Shown: piece by piece, positions 25,340 to 34,531 of the stretch | Numbering within the stretch: the first letter of the stretch is position 1 | How the letters are laid out: each line of letters begins with the position of its first letter | Assembly: GCA_018335925.1 (NCBI GenBank) | Contig: JAGXRF010000112.1 | Location: 1-64,000, forward strand | From: Flavobacteriales bacterium | GTDB taxonomy: Bacteria; Bacteroidota; Bacteroidia; Flavobacteriales; Flavobacteriaceae | DNA length: 64,000 bases | Reading direction: 5' to 3' | Made by a program: the position numbers and the translations under genes | The notes under the pieces: model-generated | The model's input: the letters and a program-made list of their open reading frames with translations, nothing else | Database searches by the model: none | What the model was told of the DNA's origin: nothing

Positions 25340-26827
25340 TTAATTAACCTTCGTAATTGGTTTTTTTGATTCACGGGCTTTACCGTCACGAATCCATTGC
25401 GGAACCACTTGAGACAGAAAAACTTGTTTCTCAGCTTTTTCTTTTGGAATATCCAAGCCTATATACTTTTGTAAGGCATCTTTGCTCGTAAAATCTGGCA
25501 TAGGCACTGGTTGGTTGAAATTTTTGGAAGCCAATAACCGAGCTAATTTTAGTCGTGCTTCCTGAATTTTATCTGTGGCTGAAGTTATCATTCGACTTGT
25601 TTCTAAAGGAGCATGAAAGGCTGCACCATGTGATGCCACCGAAAAATCCCATCGCCATTGTGCGTGTCTAATTAGAGTCAACACGTCTTTCATTTCTGCT
25701 TCAGTAGCACCCAGCTCCCAAGCTTTTGCTGCTTCAATATGAGCCATGGCAATCAACTTTTGTAGCTTTGAAGAGCCCTCCTTGATTTTTTGTTGACGTT
25801 CATACACATCTGAAATCAAACTTTCTTTTTTCTCCCGATGACATACAAAACATGAGTTTTCAACATTGGCCAATGGGGAACCAATATGGTGATCGGTAAA
25901 TTTTTGTCCTCCTTCTGACTTATAGGGCATATGACAATCAGCACAAGACACCCCTCTTTTGGCATGAACCCCCATCATATACAACTCATAATCGGGATGT
26001 TGGGCTTTAAGCATTTTGGCTTTACTAATCGGATGTACCCAATCTGCAAAATCGATATTATCATAATAGCGTTCCATATCCTCCACAGTTAAGCCATCTT
26101 TCCATGGAAAAACCAAATAGGATGCCCCTTCTTTTCCGGGGATATTTTTATTGAAATAATATTCCACATGGCATTGAGCACATACCAGCGAACGCATTTC
26201 CTGATGTGAAGCCTTGTTAATGTCTTTTCCCATGGCTTGAAACGCTTCTATCAAGGCAGGACGTGTGATGGTTAAATTCATGGTCTTTGAGTCATGACAA
26301 TCTGCACAGCCAATAGGATTAATTACCTCAGAACCAAAATCAGATAATTTTTTACTGTAGTATTCTGTCACTCCCACTTCACTCATTAATCGGGGTACAT
26401 CGGTACTTTTACATGTCCAACAAGTGGAGGGCATAACTCCATCACCCGGATTCATAGGAGATCCAATTCTCAAAGTGCGATGCACATCTGTAACCGCATG
26501 AGAATGTCCACGAGGCTGATTATAATCCTTACTGAAAGCATAACCTGCCCAAAGAATCACCAATTCGGGCTGATCTTTTAATGCATCCTTAAAACCACTA
26601 GTAGAAACATAACCTCTAAACGTGGTATCGGCTGTTTTCATATACGATTGATACTGTCGGGGATAATTAAGCCCCCATACCGAATCACGAGGCTCAATAC
26701 CGTCTAGAACAACTTTAGGCTGATAAGCAAATCGAGCCTCCGTTTTTCTATCCATAATAGAATAGGATAGCATGCCTAATAAAAAAACGACTATCGCTGT
26801 GATGATAAAAAGTACCCAGTTTTTCAT
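25340..26827 (-). CDS. nrfA: Ammonia-forming pentaheme nitrite reductase
   Basis: A 495-residue periplasmic enzyme reducing nitrite to ammonium with six electrons. N-terminal helix at 5-24. The five heme sites are all present: the active-site CWTCK (Cys136, Cys139, Lys140), CADCH (174-178), CAQCH (216-220), CADCH (295-299) and CFVCH (326-330). Length and order are standard. It is preceded by nrfH (10 bp) and followed by a porin and ccsBA, whose product is suited to the CxxCK site. The operon promoter has a Crp/Fnr-type site. Confidence 0.97.
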   Translation of the reverse strand: MKNWVLFIITAIVVFLLGMLSYSIMDRKTEARFAYQPKVVLDGIEPRDSVWGLNYPRQYQSYMKTADTTFRGYVSTSGFKDALKDQPELVILWAGYAFSKDYNQPRGHSHAVTDVHRTLRIGSPMNPGDGVMPSTCWTCKSTDVPRLMSEVGVTEYYSKKLSDFGSEVINPIGCADCHDSKTMNLTITRPALIEAFQAMGKDINKASHQEMRSLVCAQCHVEYYFNKNIPGKEGASYLVFPWKDGLTVEDMERYYDNIDFADWVHPISKAKMLKAQHPDYELYMMGVHAKRGVSCADCHMPYKSEGGQKFTDHHIGSPLANVENSCFVCHREKKESLISDVYERQQKIKEGSSKLQKLIAMAHIEAAKAWELGATEAEMKDVLTLIRHAQWRWDFSVASHGAAFHAPLETSRMITSATDKIQEARLKLARLLASKNFNQPVPMPDFTSKDALQKYIGLDIPKEKAEKQVFLSQVVPQWIRDGKARESKKPITKVN

Positions 26828-26837
26828 GATATAATAG

Positions 26838-27491
26838 TTATTCTGTTGATGATTTTGCTTTACCTTGATTCTTTTTCATTTCTTCTTGTAACCAAGCCGG
26901 AATGATTTGCTGATCTGATGGTGTATGTGCCTTGATGGGCTCTATTTGATGTCTGACTGCAGAAAGACTTTTAACTTTTCCATGAGGAACTTCTTTGTGA
27001 CAATCCCAACATAAACGGTCTGTTCGATGTTCTTGGTGGTTATCAACAAAGGCTGCCATCTTAGCATCGGTAACTTGATCTTGGTGACAACGCAGACAAT
27101 TACTCTGAATGACTTTTATGGATGGTTCTAAAGCTCTAATCACCTCTGGTTCGGCTCTCAAAGTAAAAATAGAAGCGTGATACAAACCGTCTTTGGCCTT
27201 AAAATAATATTTATTAAACACATTGTCGTGAGGCACATGGCAATCATTGCAATGGGCTACCTCACGATGCGAAGAGTGGGTCCAAGTGAGATATTGCGGT
27301 GTCATGATATGGCAGTTTACACATGCCTGTGGATCATCCGATAAATATGAAACCGCATTGCTTAAACGGATTAAATACAATCCCAAACCTACAATACATG
27401 CCATTAAAAAAGTGGCGGGCATTCTCCATTTTTTGGTAGGAACCAAACTATACTTGAATAAAAAACGCTTTACTTTCTGGAAAAATGCCAT
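26838..27491 (-). CDS. nrfH: Tetraheme quinol dehydrogenase of the Nrf complex
   Basis: A 217-residue NapC/NirT-type cytochrome. One N-terminal membrane helix (about 26-42) is followed by four heme sites CVNCH (57-61), CNDCH (81-85), CLRCH and CWDCH. It takes electrons from menaquinol and passes them to NrfA. First gene of the nrf operon. The start is 31 bp from a TATCTTTA -7 element and 61 bp from the palindrome. Confidence 0.95.
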   Translation of the reverse strand: MAFFQKVKRFLFKYSLVPTKKWRMPATFLMACIVGLGLYLIRLSNAVSYLSDDPQACVNCHIMTPQYLTWTHSSHREVAHCNDCHVPHDNVFNKYYFKAKDGLYHASIFTLRAEPEVIRALEPSIKVIQSNCLRCHQDQVTDAKMAAFVDNHQEHRTDRLCWDCHKEVPHGKVKSLSAVRHQIEPIKAHTPSDQQIIPAWLQEEMKKNQGKAKSSTE

Positions 27492-27521
27492 TGAGTTTAT
27501 TTAACAATTTTTAAACAATTG

Positions 27522-27567
27522 TAAAGATACGAAAACAAAGTAAAGTGTAAATATGATAAATTTCATT
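27522..27567 (-). promoter_or_regulatory. Crp/Fnr-type site and promoter of nrfHA
   Basis: TATGA-TAAATT-TCATT (27552-27567, one mismatch to the TATGA-N6-TCATA form) is centred 34 bp from the centre of TATCTTTA (minus strand, 27529-27522). The site overlaps the stop codon of the upstream moaC gene. Confidence 0.65.
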
Positions 27568-28477
27568 CTTCATTATGTTTAAAAAAATTTCTGACTCTAA
27601 ACACATGGAAAAGTGCCGGAAAAACAGCATCAATTGACTCTGAAACGCCATTTGTTGATCCCGGAAGAGCTATTATCAAAGTCTCATTTTTAAAGCCGGC
27701 CACACTCCTAGAGAGCATAGAATAAGGAGTTCTTTGTTGACCATAGCTACGAATAGCTTCCACAATTCCTGGGATTTCTTTGTCTAAAAGTGGTAAAACA
27801 GCTTCGGGAGTAAGGTCTTTAGGAGAAAGTCCCGTACCTCCTGTAATGAGTATTAATTGACACCCTTTAGCTTCCATAAGATTGATTGTGGTTCTAATGG
27901 CTTCTATTTCATCTGGAATTATAGTGTAATCTGTTACATTGGCTTCAAAAGCTTTCATTTTTTCCATGATTATTTTGCCAGAGCGATCTGTTTTTTCGCC
28001 TGCTGAAATACTGTCTGAACAAACGATAACACCTACATTAACATGAGAGGCTATTTTTTGATAATCTGTTTTGCCTCCTTTCTTCTCTATTAACTTGGTG
28101 TTTACAATTTCTATGGATTTATCCACAGGTTTCAGCATATCATACATGGTGATGGCTACCACAGACGATGCATACATGGCTTCTACCTCAACACCGGTTT
28201 TGTAAATGGTATGAATTTCTGTATTTATAATTATATCTAAATCCTCAATTTCAAACGTAATTTTAGTAAATTCAATCGGCAGTGGATGACAATCAGGAAT
28301 CACATCACTTGTTTTTTTGGCAGCAAACAAGCCTGCCGTTTTAGCCATTTCAAAAACATCTCCCTTCGGTATTTGCTTGTTTACAATTCTATCAATAGTT
28401 TCTTGACTACTTACCCTTACCACAGATTGTGCTATGGCCGTTCTTAGAGTATTAGTTTTGTGTGTGATATTTACCAT
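27563..28477 (-). CDS. Bifunctional MoaC / MogA(MoaB) molybdenum cofactor protein
   Basis: A 304-residue fusion. Residues 1-155 are MoaC, with KKTSDVIPDCHPLPI, the TIYKTGVEVEAM segment and ALTMYDMLK-like VAITMYDMLKPVDK; it works with MoaA to form cyclic pyranopterin monophosphate. Residues 160-304 are MogA/MoaB, with GVIVCSDSISAGEKTDRSG, ITGGTGLSPKDLTPEA and ALPGSTNGVSESI; this part adenylates molybdopterin. Such fusions are common in Bacteroidota. Last gene of the leftward Moco operon, 5 bp after moaE. Confidence 0.93.
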   Translation of the reverse strand: MVNITHKTNTLRTAIAQSVVRVSSQETIDRIVNKQIPKGDVFEMAKTAGLFAAKKTSDVIPDCHPLPIEFTKITFEIEDLDIIINTEIHTIYKTGVEVEAMYASSVVAITMYDMLKPVDKSIEIVNTKLIEKKGGKTDYQKIASHVNVGVIVCSDSISAGEKTDRSGKIIMEKMKAFEANVTDYTIIPDEIEAIRTTINLMEAKGCQLILITGGTGLSPKDLTPEAVLPLLDKEIPGIVEAIRSYGQQRTPYSMLSRSVAGFKNETLIIALPGSTNGVSESIDAVFPALFHVFRVRNFFKHNEE

Positions 28478-28482
28478 AACTT

Positions 28483-28920
28483 CTATTGATTAGTTTTCCA
28501 TTGATGTTCGTTGTCAGAAAAAAGCTCTTTTCCCCAAATAGGCACTTCTTTTTTAATTCGCTCTACGATGTATTCGCAGGCATCAATGGCATTTTTTCGA
28601 TGCTTGGATGACGTAAAAACAAACAGACAAATTTCACCTGCTTTCACTTCTCCTAAACTGTGATAAATGTGCATACAAGTTAAATCAAATTTCTCAAAAG
28701 TTTCTTCTCTGATTTCGTGAAGTTTGTTCTCAGCCATGTCTTGATGTGTTGTGTAAAAAATGGCTTGAACCTCTTTATCCTCTATTTCATCGGCTCTTAC
28801 CTGACCCAAAAAAATGGAATGTGCTCCAATATTGGTTTTAACGCTGTGGTGAACAATGGAATTTGATATAAATTCAGGAGTGATTGCTCCTTCTAAAAAT
28901 ACGTTCTTTTTTTTATGCAT
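28483..28920 (-). CDS. moaE: Molybdopterin synthase large subunit
   Basis: A 145-residue enzyme subunit that with MoaD inserts sulfur into precursor Z. Motifs seen: GQVRADEIEDKEVQAI, YHSLGEVKAGEICLFV, SSKHRKNAIDACEYIVERIKKEVPIWGKE with the conserved Lys residues. It overlaps the upstream moeB by 8 bp. Confidence 0.93.
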   Translation of the reverse strand: MHKKKNVFLEGAITPEFISNSIVHHSVKTNIGAHSIFLGQVRADEIEDKEVQAIFYTTHQDMAENKLHEIREETFEKFDLTCMHIYHSLGEVKAGEICLFVFTSSKHRKNAIDACEYIVERIKKEVPIWGKELFSDNEHQWKTNQ

Positions 28921-29998
28921 GATGATATTTATTTAAAAATTCTTCAATTGATTTGCTGTAATAATTTAAATGTTTTAAAGGCAACAATGACTTGCATAAT
29001 TCATAAGCCACTTTACTTCTTTTACCTGATTGACAAACAAATAAAATCTTCTTTGATTTTAATTCATCTATTCTCGTTGGTAGCTCTTGCAATGGAATTT
29101 CTAAACACGGCATAGGTAATCTTGGTAATTCATTAGTTTGTCTAACATCAATTATTGTGACCTCTTCATCCAATGGAAAAATTAAATCTGAATCTTGCAT
29201 GTAATCTAAAGATTTATACCCACAATAAAAACTATAATCAAAATTGAGAATTTCATTTGCAGTATTTGGAAAACTTGAATTTTTTGAAAGTGGTTTAATC
29301 TTTAAACTGTGCTGACTGTTTTTTAAAAAATGATAGTAAAAAAGGGTGTTAGGCTGAAGTTCATTAGGATAAATTAATATTTTTATCAATTCATTAGCCA
29401 TAAAAAAACCAACCAGCAGTGGCACAGTGGCATAAATACCTTGGCTATTACAGTCTGGCATTAAACCCGTCTTTGGAGGAAATGGAAATAGGTCTCTGTA
29501 GGTCGTCTTTTCATTTTCATTAGAAAAATTAAAAACCGACCATTGTCCTTCCCATTGTGAAACGGCTCCATAAATCCATGATTTTTGGAGTAAAACACAA
29601 ACATCGTTAATCAAATATCGGGCATCAAATCGGTCGGTGGCATCGATGATGATATCATATTTTGGAAAAAGTTCAAGTGCTTTTTCTGCGTTTAGAAAAA
29701 ATGGATATATATTAAAATTTACCTCCGAATTCAATATCTTGAGCTTTTGATAAGCCACATCCACCTTCATTTTATCAACATCTTGTTCATCATACAACAA
29801 CTGACGAGGTAAATTTGATTGAGCTACTTTATCACCATCCATTAAACCAATAGTTCCAAAACCACTTGCAGTTAGTTGCTGCATAATAGGCACTCCCAAA
29901 CCACCTGCTCCAATAATTAAAATGGATGTGTTTTTTAAGGTGTTTTGGCCATTAAATCCAAACCCTTCTATGGCTATATGTCGTTGGTATCGTTCCAT
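28913..29998 (-). CDS. moeB: MoeB/ThiF-type sulfur-carrier adenylyltransferase with rhodanese domain
   Basis: A 361-residue protein. The E1-like part (1-250) has the nucleotide loop ILIIGAGGLGVPIMQQL and the conserved NLPRQLLYDEQDVDKMK and DATDRFDARYLIND segments. The C-terminal 90 residues form a rhodanese domain ending in the loop CQSGKRSK with its active Cys. It activates the MoaD C terminus and may supply sulfur through the rhodanese. The paired CxxC zinc motifs of typical MoeB are not visible. It lies 1 bp after moaD. Confidence 0.87.
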   Translation of the reverse strand: MERYQRHIAIEGFGFNGQNTLKNTSILIIGAGGLGVPIMQQLTASGFGTIGLMDGDKVAQSNLPRQLLYDEQDVDKMKVDVAYQKLKILNSEVNFNIYPFFLNAEKALELFPKYDIIIDATDRFDARYLINDVCVLLQKSWIYGAVSQWEGQWSVFNFSNENEKTTYRDLFPFPPKTGLMPDCNSQGIYATVPLLVGFFMANELIKILIYPNELQPNTLFYYHFLKNSQHSLKIKPLSKNSSFPNTANEILNFDYSFYCGYKSLDYMQDSDLIFPLDEEVTIIDVRQTNELPRLPMPCLEIPLQELPTRIDELKSKKILFVCQSGKRSKVAYELCKSLLPLKHLNYYSKSIEEFLNKYHHA

Positions 29999-29999
29999 G

Positions 30000-30227
30000 T
30001 CATCCTCCTGAAAATGGGGGCATTAATACTAATTCATCATTCTCATTCAGTTTATAATCTAAAGACACCATTTGTTGATTAACCGCAAATTGAATTGGAA
30101 TGTTTTGAATAATTGGAAATTGATTTCGTAGAAACAACTCCAATTCTCCAACCGTTTTGAATGTTTCCCAAGGCACTTGCTCTTTACTTATGTATTCTGA
30201 TAATATGCCAAATAATAAAATGTTCAT
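30000..30227 (-). CDS. moaD: Molybdopterin synthase sulfur carrier
   Basis: A 75-residue ubiquitin-like protein that ends in the required Gly-Gly (LMPPFSGG). The Gly tail is adenylated by MoeB, thiolated and used by MoaE. Directly followed by moeB. Confidence 0.92.
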   Translation of the reverse strand: MNILLFGILSEYISKEQVPWETFKTVGELELFLRNQFPIIQNIPIQFAVNQQMVSLDYKLNENDELVLMPPFSGG

Positions 30228-30263
30228 GAGGAATGTTTTTAATAGATGATGATTTTTTTAAAA

Positions 30264-30854
30264 TCAGTCATAATCAGAAAATTGATCTTTATACAGTTTT
30301 TTTAGTTTCTCCAGATCTTCCTGATTGTTGCAATTTAATAGAATTTCATCCTGTATCCAAGGCGAAATATCAATAATTTGTGTCTCGTTAGCATTCAACA
30401 AATCCATCATTTTAAAATTTTGAATTTGAATTTGATGTTCAATGACCTGTATTAACTTTTTATGATAAATAGCAATAAGCGGATAATTTTTACCTTGATA
30501 AGAAGACACTATGCATAGTGACCCTTTTGTCTGTTGAATTAATGCTGACAAAACTTGTTTTGGTAATAAAGGAATGTCGCAAGACAAATAACAAACATAA
30601 TCAGTTTTAGCATCCGTTAAAGCTTGATAAAGTCCGCCTAAAGGCCCAATTTGAGGTGTATAATCCAAAATAACTCTCAAATTAGATAGATAATTTTCCA
30701 CGCTTTTTGACACTATATTTGGTAAAAACCCTAATTCAACTATAGTTGCCACCAATCGATCCAAAAAAGTTTGGTTACCCAATATCATACGAGCTTTATC
30801 AACTCCCATACGAGAGCTATTTCCGGCTACGGTAATGTAAAAACTTATGTCCAT
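30264..30854 (-). CDS. mobA: Molybdenum cofactor guanylyltransferase
   Basis: A 196-residue nucleotidyltransferase with the signature AGNSSRMGVDKARM (one change from GGxSxRMGxDK), the Asp-containing YVCYLSCDIPLLP and NYPLIAIYHK. It attaches GMP to molybdopterin to make the bis-MGD form that the NapA/NasC-type nitrate reductase in this operon needs. Overlaps the upstream TSUP gene by 10 bp. Confidence 0.88.
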   Translation of the reverse strand: MDISFYITVAGNSSRMGVDKARMILGNQTFLDRLVATIVELGFLPNIVSKSVENYLSNLRVILDYTPQIGPLGGLYQALTDAKTDYVCYLSCDIPLLPKQVLSALIQQTKGSLCIVSSYQGKNYPLIAIYHKKLIQVIEHQIQIQNFKMMDLLNANETQIIDISPWIQDEILLNCNNQEDLEKLKKLYKDQFSDYD

Positions 30855-31570
30855 ATCAATTTTAATACCGCTATACTTAACACACCTGCTAATATTCTTT
30901 TTAAATAGATGTCATTAAATCGGTTAGCACCCAAATATGACCCCAAGAGTCCTCCAAGCACTGTTGCTACAAAAATAGCCCAAAAACTGTCGGGTATAAA
31001 AATTTGATTTTTCCAAAAACCAATCAAACCCGACACAGAATTAACCACAATAAATAAAGCACTAATTACAGCGGCTTGAGTAACTGATGTCCACGAAAAC
31101 CACAACAATAATGGCGTTAACAAAATTCCCCCTCCTATTCCTATCAATCCTGATACAAAGCCGATAATAGCACCTGTAACTAATAATATTGCAAAAGAGG
31201 TTTGTTTTAACTGATCTTCTTGATTTCGTTTAGGTTTTATAAATCGTATAATGGGAACCAATAAAACGGCTGCCAAAATCCATTTAAACTGCAAATTAGG
31301 TAGCTCTTTAACTCCTCCTATATAAGCCATAGGTATCGAACCTAAAAACAATGGAAAGATAAGCTTCAATTGAGGTGTAACGACTTTATAGAAATTAAAA
31401 AAGGCTATTGAAGCCACTATTATATTCAGCATTAAAGCATTGGCTCTAATATCGTTGGGGTTCAAAGCCATTAGAGTCATAAGAGCAATATACCCACTTG
31501 CTCCGCCATGCCCAATACTCGCATACAAAAACGAAACCAATAGAAATAGAAAATACCAATAAAATTCCAT
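30845..31570 (-). CDS. TSUP family (TauE/SafE) membrane transporter
   Basis: A 241-residue protein with about eight membrane helices. The duplicated TSUP signatures GHGGASGYIALM (near the N terminus) and GLIGIGGGILLTPLLL are both clear. The family moves sulfur-containing or organic anions. Its place between moeA (2 bp) and mobA (overlap) inside the Moco operon suggests a link to oxyanion or sulfur supply, yet no specific substrate can be read from the sequence. Confidence 0.85.
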   Translation of the reverse strand: MEFYWYFLFLLVSFLYASIGHGGASGYIALMTLMALNPNDIRANALMLNIIVASIAFFNFYKVVTPQLKLIFPLFLGSIPMAYIGGVKELPNLQFKWILAAVLLVPIIRFIKPKRNQEDQLKQTSFAILLVTGAIIGFVSGLIGIGGGILLTPLLLWFSWTSVTQAAVISALFIVVNSVSGLIGFWKNQIFIPDSFWAIFVATVLGGLLGSYLGANRFNDIYLKRILAGVLSIAVLKLIWT

Positions 31571-31572
31571 CG

Positions 31573-32760
31573 TTAGATATATAAAAAATCAAGAGTAGTT
31601 CCTCCCTCAACAAATTCTATTTCACTTGGCAGACAAACCAAAGCATTTGCCTGAGCAAAAGCATCCATTTTATAGCTTTCTTGTCCGCTTAAAAAGTGAA
31701 TCTTTTGGTCTTTTACAATAGCCTTTACCCAATGAGTAAGCCCAGATTTTTTTCTATAAGACTCAGCTGCAATGGCTTGGCTAAATTTTAAAAAAGATTT
31801 TTGGGGTTGCATCCATTTTGCAACTATGGGTTTCACATAAGCATGAAAACAACTAAAAACAGCCGCAGGATTTCCGGGTAAAGCAAAAACAAATTGATTG
31901 TTTTTTTTACCGAAATACATGGGTTTCCCGGGTTTTTGTTGAAGCTTATAAAATAATTTTTCTACGCTAAGTGCCTCAAGAGCCGATTGAACAAAATCAA
32001 AATCACCAACGGAAATTCCACCTGTTACAAGTACTATATCGGAATAAGTTAAAGCCTGATCTATGCAATTTTTTGTAGCGTTAAAATCATCCTTTGGAAA
32101 AAGTATCATTTCTACTTTAATGCCTAAATCACCTAATAAAGAAGTTAATGTAATCCCATTAGATTCATAGATTTGTCCAAATTGTAAAGGTTCTCCCTGA
32201 GGAACTAATTCATCTCCGGAAATAACTAAACTTATCTTTGGCTTTTGATAAACTTCTACATGAGTGATACCGAAAGTTGATAAAAAAGAAATCACACCAC
32301 TATTGATTTGGGTATCTCTTGTTAATATAAGTTGTCCTTTCTCGGTTTGCGAACCTTTTAATCGGATATGATCCCCTTTTTTGATGGGTTTTTCTAAAAA
32401 CCGTAAGGTCTCTTCATTCTCTATAATCCATTCTTTCATTACAACGGTGTCAGCTCCTTGAGGGATAGGGGCACCAGTAAAAATTTTTAAGGCTTCTTGA
32501 TCAGAAAGAAGGTAGTTTTTCGTATCACCTGCTTTTATAAAACCTGCGTTTTTAATTGATTTATTTTCATTCCAGTCGTTCCATTTAATGGCAAACCCAT
32601 CCATGGCAGCATTATCAAAAGTTGGCACATCAATTGGTGCTAATATATCGGTTGCTAAAAAACTTCCCTTAGCTTCCAACAATGGCAATACAATTTTTGT
32701 TGGTTTTGGGATTTGACTTTCAATAATTTCAAATGCTTGTTTTACTGTAATAAAATCCAT
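31573..32760 (-). CDS. moeA: Molybdopterin molybdenumtransferase
   Basis: A 395-residue enzyme that inserts molybdate into adenylated molybdopterin. Family marks: FDNAAMDGFAIK, IFTGAPIPQGADTVVMKE, the MoCF fold TGGISVGDFDFV and FALPGNPAAVFSCF. Start overlaps the moaA stop by 1 bp. Confidence 0.94.
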   Translation of the reverse strand: MDFITVKQAFEIIESQIPKPTKIVLPLLEAKGSFLATDILAPIDVPTFDNAAMDGFAIKWNDWNENKSIKNAGFIKAGDTKNYLLSDQEALKIFTGAPIPQGADTVVMKEWIIENEETLRFLEKPIKKGDHIRLKGSQTEKGQLILTRDTQINSGVISFLSTFGITHVEVYQKPKISLVISGDELVPQGEPLQFGQIYESNGITLTSLLGDLGIKVEMILFPKDDFNATKNCIDQALTYSDIVLVTGGISVGDFDFVQSALEALSVEKLFYKLQQKPGKPMYFGKKNNQFVFALPGNPAAVFSCFHAYVKPIVAKWMQPQKSFLKFSQAIAAESYRKKSGLTHWVKAIVKDQKIHFLSGQESYKMDAFAQANALVCLPSEIEFVEGGTTLDFLYI

Positions 32761-33794
32761 TATCCTCCAATTTTAATCATACTTCTGTTTTCGAGAAGTT
32801 CGGGTTTGAGACGTGTAAAATCTTCTGACAATTGTCCTCCTAATGCCTTTTGTTTCAGTAATAATGATTCTCGGATGATGGGTTCAATGGGTTCATTAAT
32901 TCTCAATGCTTTTAGAATATCCAATTCATCTTTACCAAAAAGACAATTTTTCATTTTGCCATCTGCTGTTAATCGCATCCGATTACAATCACTGCAAAAG
33001 GGTTGTGACATGGTAGTGATGAAAGCAAAAGTACCGGAATAGCCAATAACTTTAAATTTCTTTGCCGTATCGTGTCTTTTGTCTTTAAGTTTAACAACGT
33101 CAAATTCTGAGGAAATTTGCTGCAACATGGTATCAAAAGAAACCACCTTTTCTGCATTCCATTGATTTTTATCAAAGGGCATAAACTCAATAAATCGGAC
33201 ATGTAACGGAAGATTTTTGGTTAATTCTATAAATGATATCAGTTCATCGTCATTGATTCCATTCATTACCACCACATTTAATTTTACAGAAAATTGATGT
33301 TCAAGAAGCAAATTGATATTATTCCAGACCTTATCAAAAACGTCTCTTTTGGTTAGTTGTAAAAATTTTTCAGCAGACAAAGTATCCAAGCTTACATTTA
33401 AAGACTTGATTCCGCTTTGCTTAAAAACTTCGATAAATTGGTCAACCAAAACACCATTGGTTGTTAAGGTTAATTCAACAGGAAGTTGAGCAAGTTCTTG
33501 AATAATCATTGCTGCATCCTTCCTCACTAAAGGTTCACCACCCGTTAAGCGAATTTTTGTAACTCCTAATTCAATAAAAGTTTTTGCAATAGCCACGACT
33601 TCGTCTTTTTGCATCAAATGACGTTGAGGCATAAACGACATATTTTCGTTGGGCATACAGTACAAACATCTAAAATTGCAACTGTCTGTTAACGAAATTC
33701 TGAGGTAATCGTGTTTTCTATCCCATTTATCGTATAGCACTTCGTTTGGGGGTTTTAATTTTCTTCCCCATTGGGATATAATATAAAAGACCAA
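32760..33794 (-). CDS. moaA: GTP 3',8-cyclase
   Basis: A 344-residue radical-SAM enzyme for the first Moco step. The SAM cluster motif CNFRCLYC is at 39-46 and the second cluster lies in FCSDCNRMRL with a third Cys in KNCLFG. The C terminus ends in the conserved Gly-Gly. The ATG at 33794 overlaps the upstream gene by 68 bp. A GTG near 33740 would reduce the overlap and still keep the domain, so the real start may be there. Confidence 0.93.
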   Translation of the reverse strand: MVFYIISQWGRKLKPPNEVLYDKWDRKHDYLRISLTDSCNFRCLYCMPNENMSFMPQRHLMQKDEVVAIAKTFIELGVTKIRLTGGEPLVRKDAAMIIQELAQLPVELTLTTNGVLVDQFIEVFKQSGIKSLNVSLDTLSAEKFLQLTKRDVFDKVWNNINLLLEHQFSVKLNVVVMNGINDDELISFIELTKNLPLHVRFIEFMPFDKNQWNAEKVVSFDTMLQQISSEFDVVKLKDKRHDTAKKFKVIGYSGTFAFITTMSQPFCSDCNRMRLTADGKMKNCLFGKDELDILKALRINEPIEPIIRESLLLKQKALGGQLSEDFTRLKPELLENRSMIKIGG

Positions 33795-33996
33795 GACAAA
33801 TGAAGAAGATGACTAAAGATGCCCAAAATGCAATGGTGGCCACATGTTGATCATTGTCTAAGGTATAATTGAGAGCAGTATATAACAACCATATTTGCAA
33901 GCCAACGTTCATGACTAAAATTACGATAACCGTAGATAAAATCACGTTGAGTTTATTGGTGTTTGCATTATTTTGATTGGTTCTGAAGGTACTCAT
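33727..33996 (-). CDS. Small two-helix membrane protein of nitrate-reductase operon (DUF6755-like)
   Basis: An 89-residue protein: polar Asn-rich N terminus, two membrane helices (about 18-42 and 53-73) and a basic tail. It resembles the DUF6755 small proteins as I recall them. It sits 10 bp after the Rieske gene and before moaA and is probably a membrane anchor or accessory of the nitrate reductase complex. Function inferred from position. Confidence 0.65.
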   Translation of the reverse strand: MSTFRTNQNNANTNKLNVILSTVIVILVMNVGLQIWLLYTALNYTLDNDQHVATIAFWASLVIFFICLGLLYYIPMGKKIKTPKRSAIR

Positions 33997-34006
33997 AATC
34001 TAAAAA

Positions 34007-34522
34007 TTAAACGTTATTTAGTACTTCGGGAGCAGACACATAAATTTCATTTTCTCGGACAGTAACCTGCAGGTGAGGCAACTTTCTTGGTGGTGGACCT
34101 GCTAATACAGAACCATCTTTGGCATCAAAATAACCGTTGTGACACGGACAAATAATCTGACCCGAACCGGGCTGATAATAGACCGAGCAAGATAAATGGG
34201 TGCATTTTTGTTCATAGGCCTTAAAAGAACCGTCTTCCAAATGAATTAAAATATATGGAATTGTACTTCCCTCTATTACAAAAGACTTAGTCCCTCCTAC
34301 GGGAATATCTTCTATAGTGCAGATAAAGTGCTCTCCTTCTACAGGGCTTTTAGGAAAAAAATTAGCTTTTGCCGCAACTAAACCACTTCCGAAAGCAAGA
34401 CCACCGGAAACAAGTGTTAGCATTTTCGCAAATTCTCTTCTACCCACCAAGGCAGCATTTTGTTTATGGTATGGAAAATCTTGTTTCCAGTTTTCCTCTT
34501 CTTGATTATTATTCTGATTCAT
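34007..34522 (-). CDS. Rieske [2Fe-2S] protein of the nitrate reductase module
   Basis: A 171-residue protein. The N-terminal region RREFAKMLTLVSGGLAFGSGL resembles a twin-Arg anchor segment (residues about 28-50). The cluster ligands are CTHLSC (Cys-x-His) and CPCHNG (Cys-x-x-His), with paired disulfide-type cysteines as in bc-type Rieske proteins. It likely passes electrons between the membrane cytochrome b and other redox subunits. Lies 9 bp after the 4Fe-4S gene. Confidence 0.88.
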   Translation of the reverse strand: MNQNNNQEEENWKQDFPYHKQNAALVGRREFAKMLTLVSGGLAFGSGLVAAKANFFPKSPVEGEHFICTIEDIPVGGTKSFVIEGSTIPYILIHLEDGSFKAYEQKCTHLSCSVYYQPGSGQIICPCHNGYFDAKDGSVLAGPPPRKLPHLQVTVRENEIYVSAPEVLNNV

Positions 34523-34531
34523 AATAGTATA

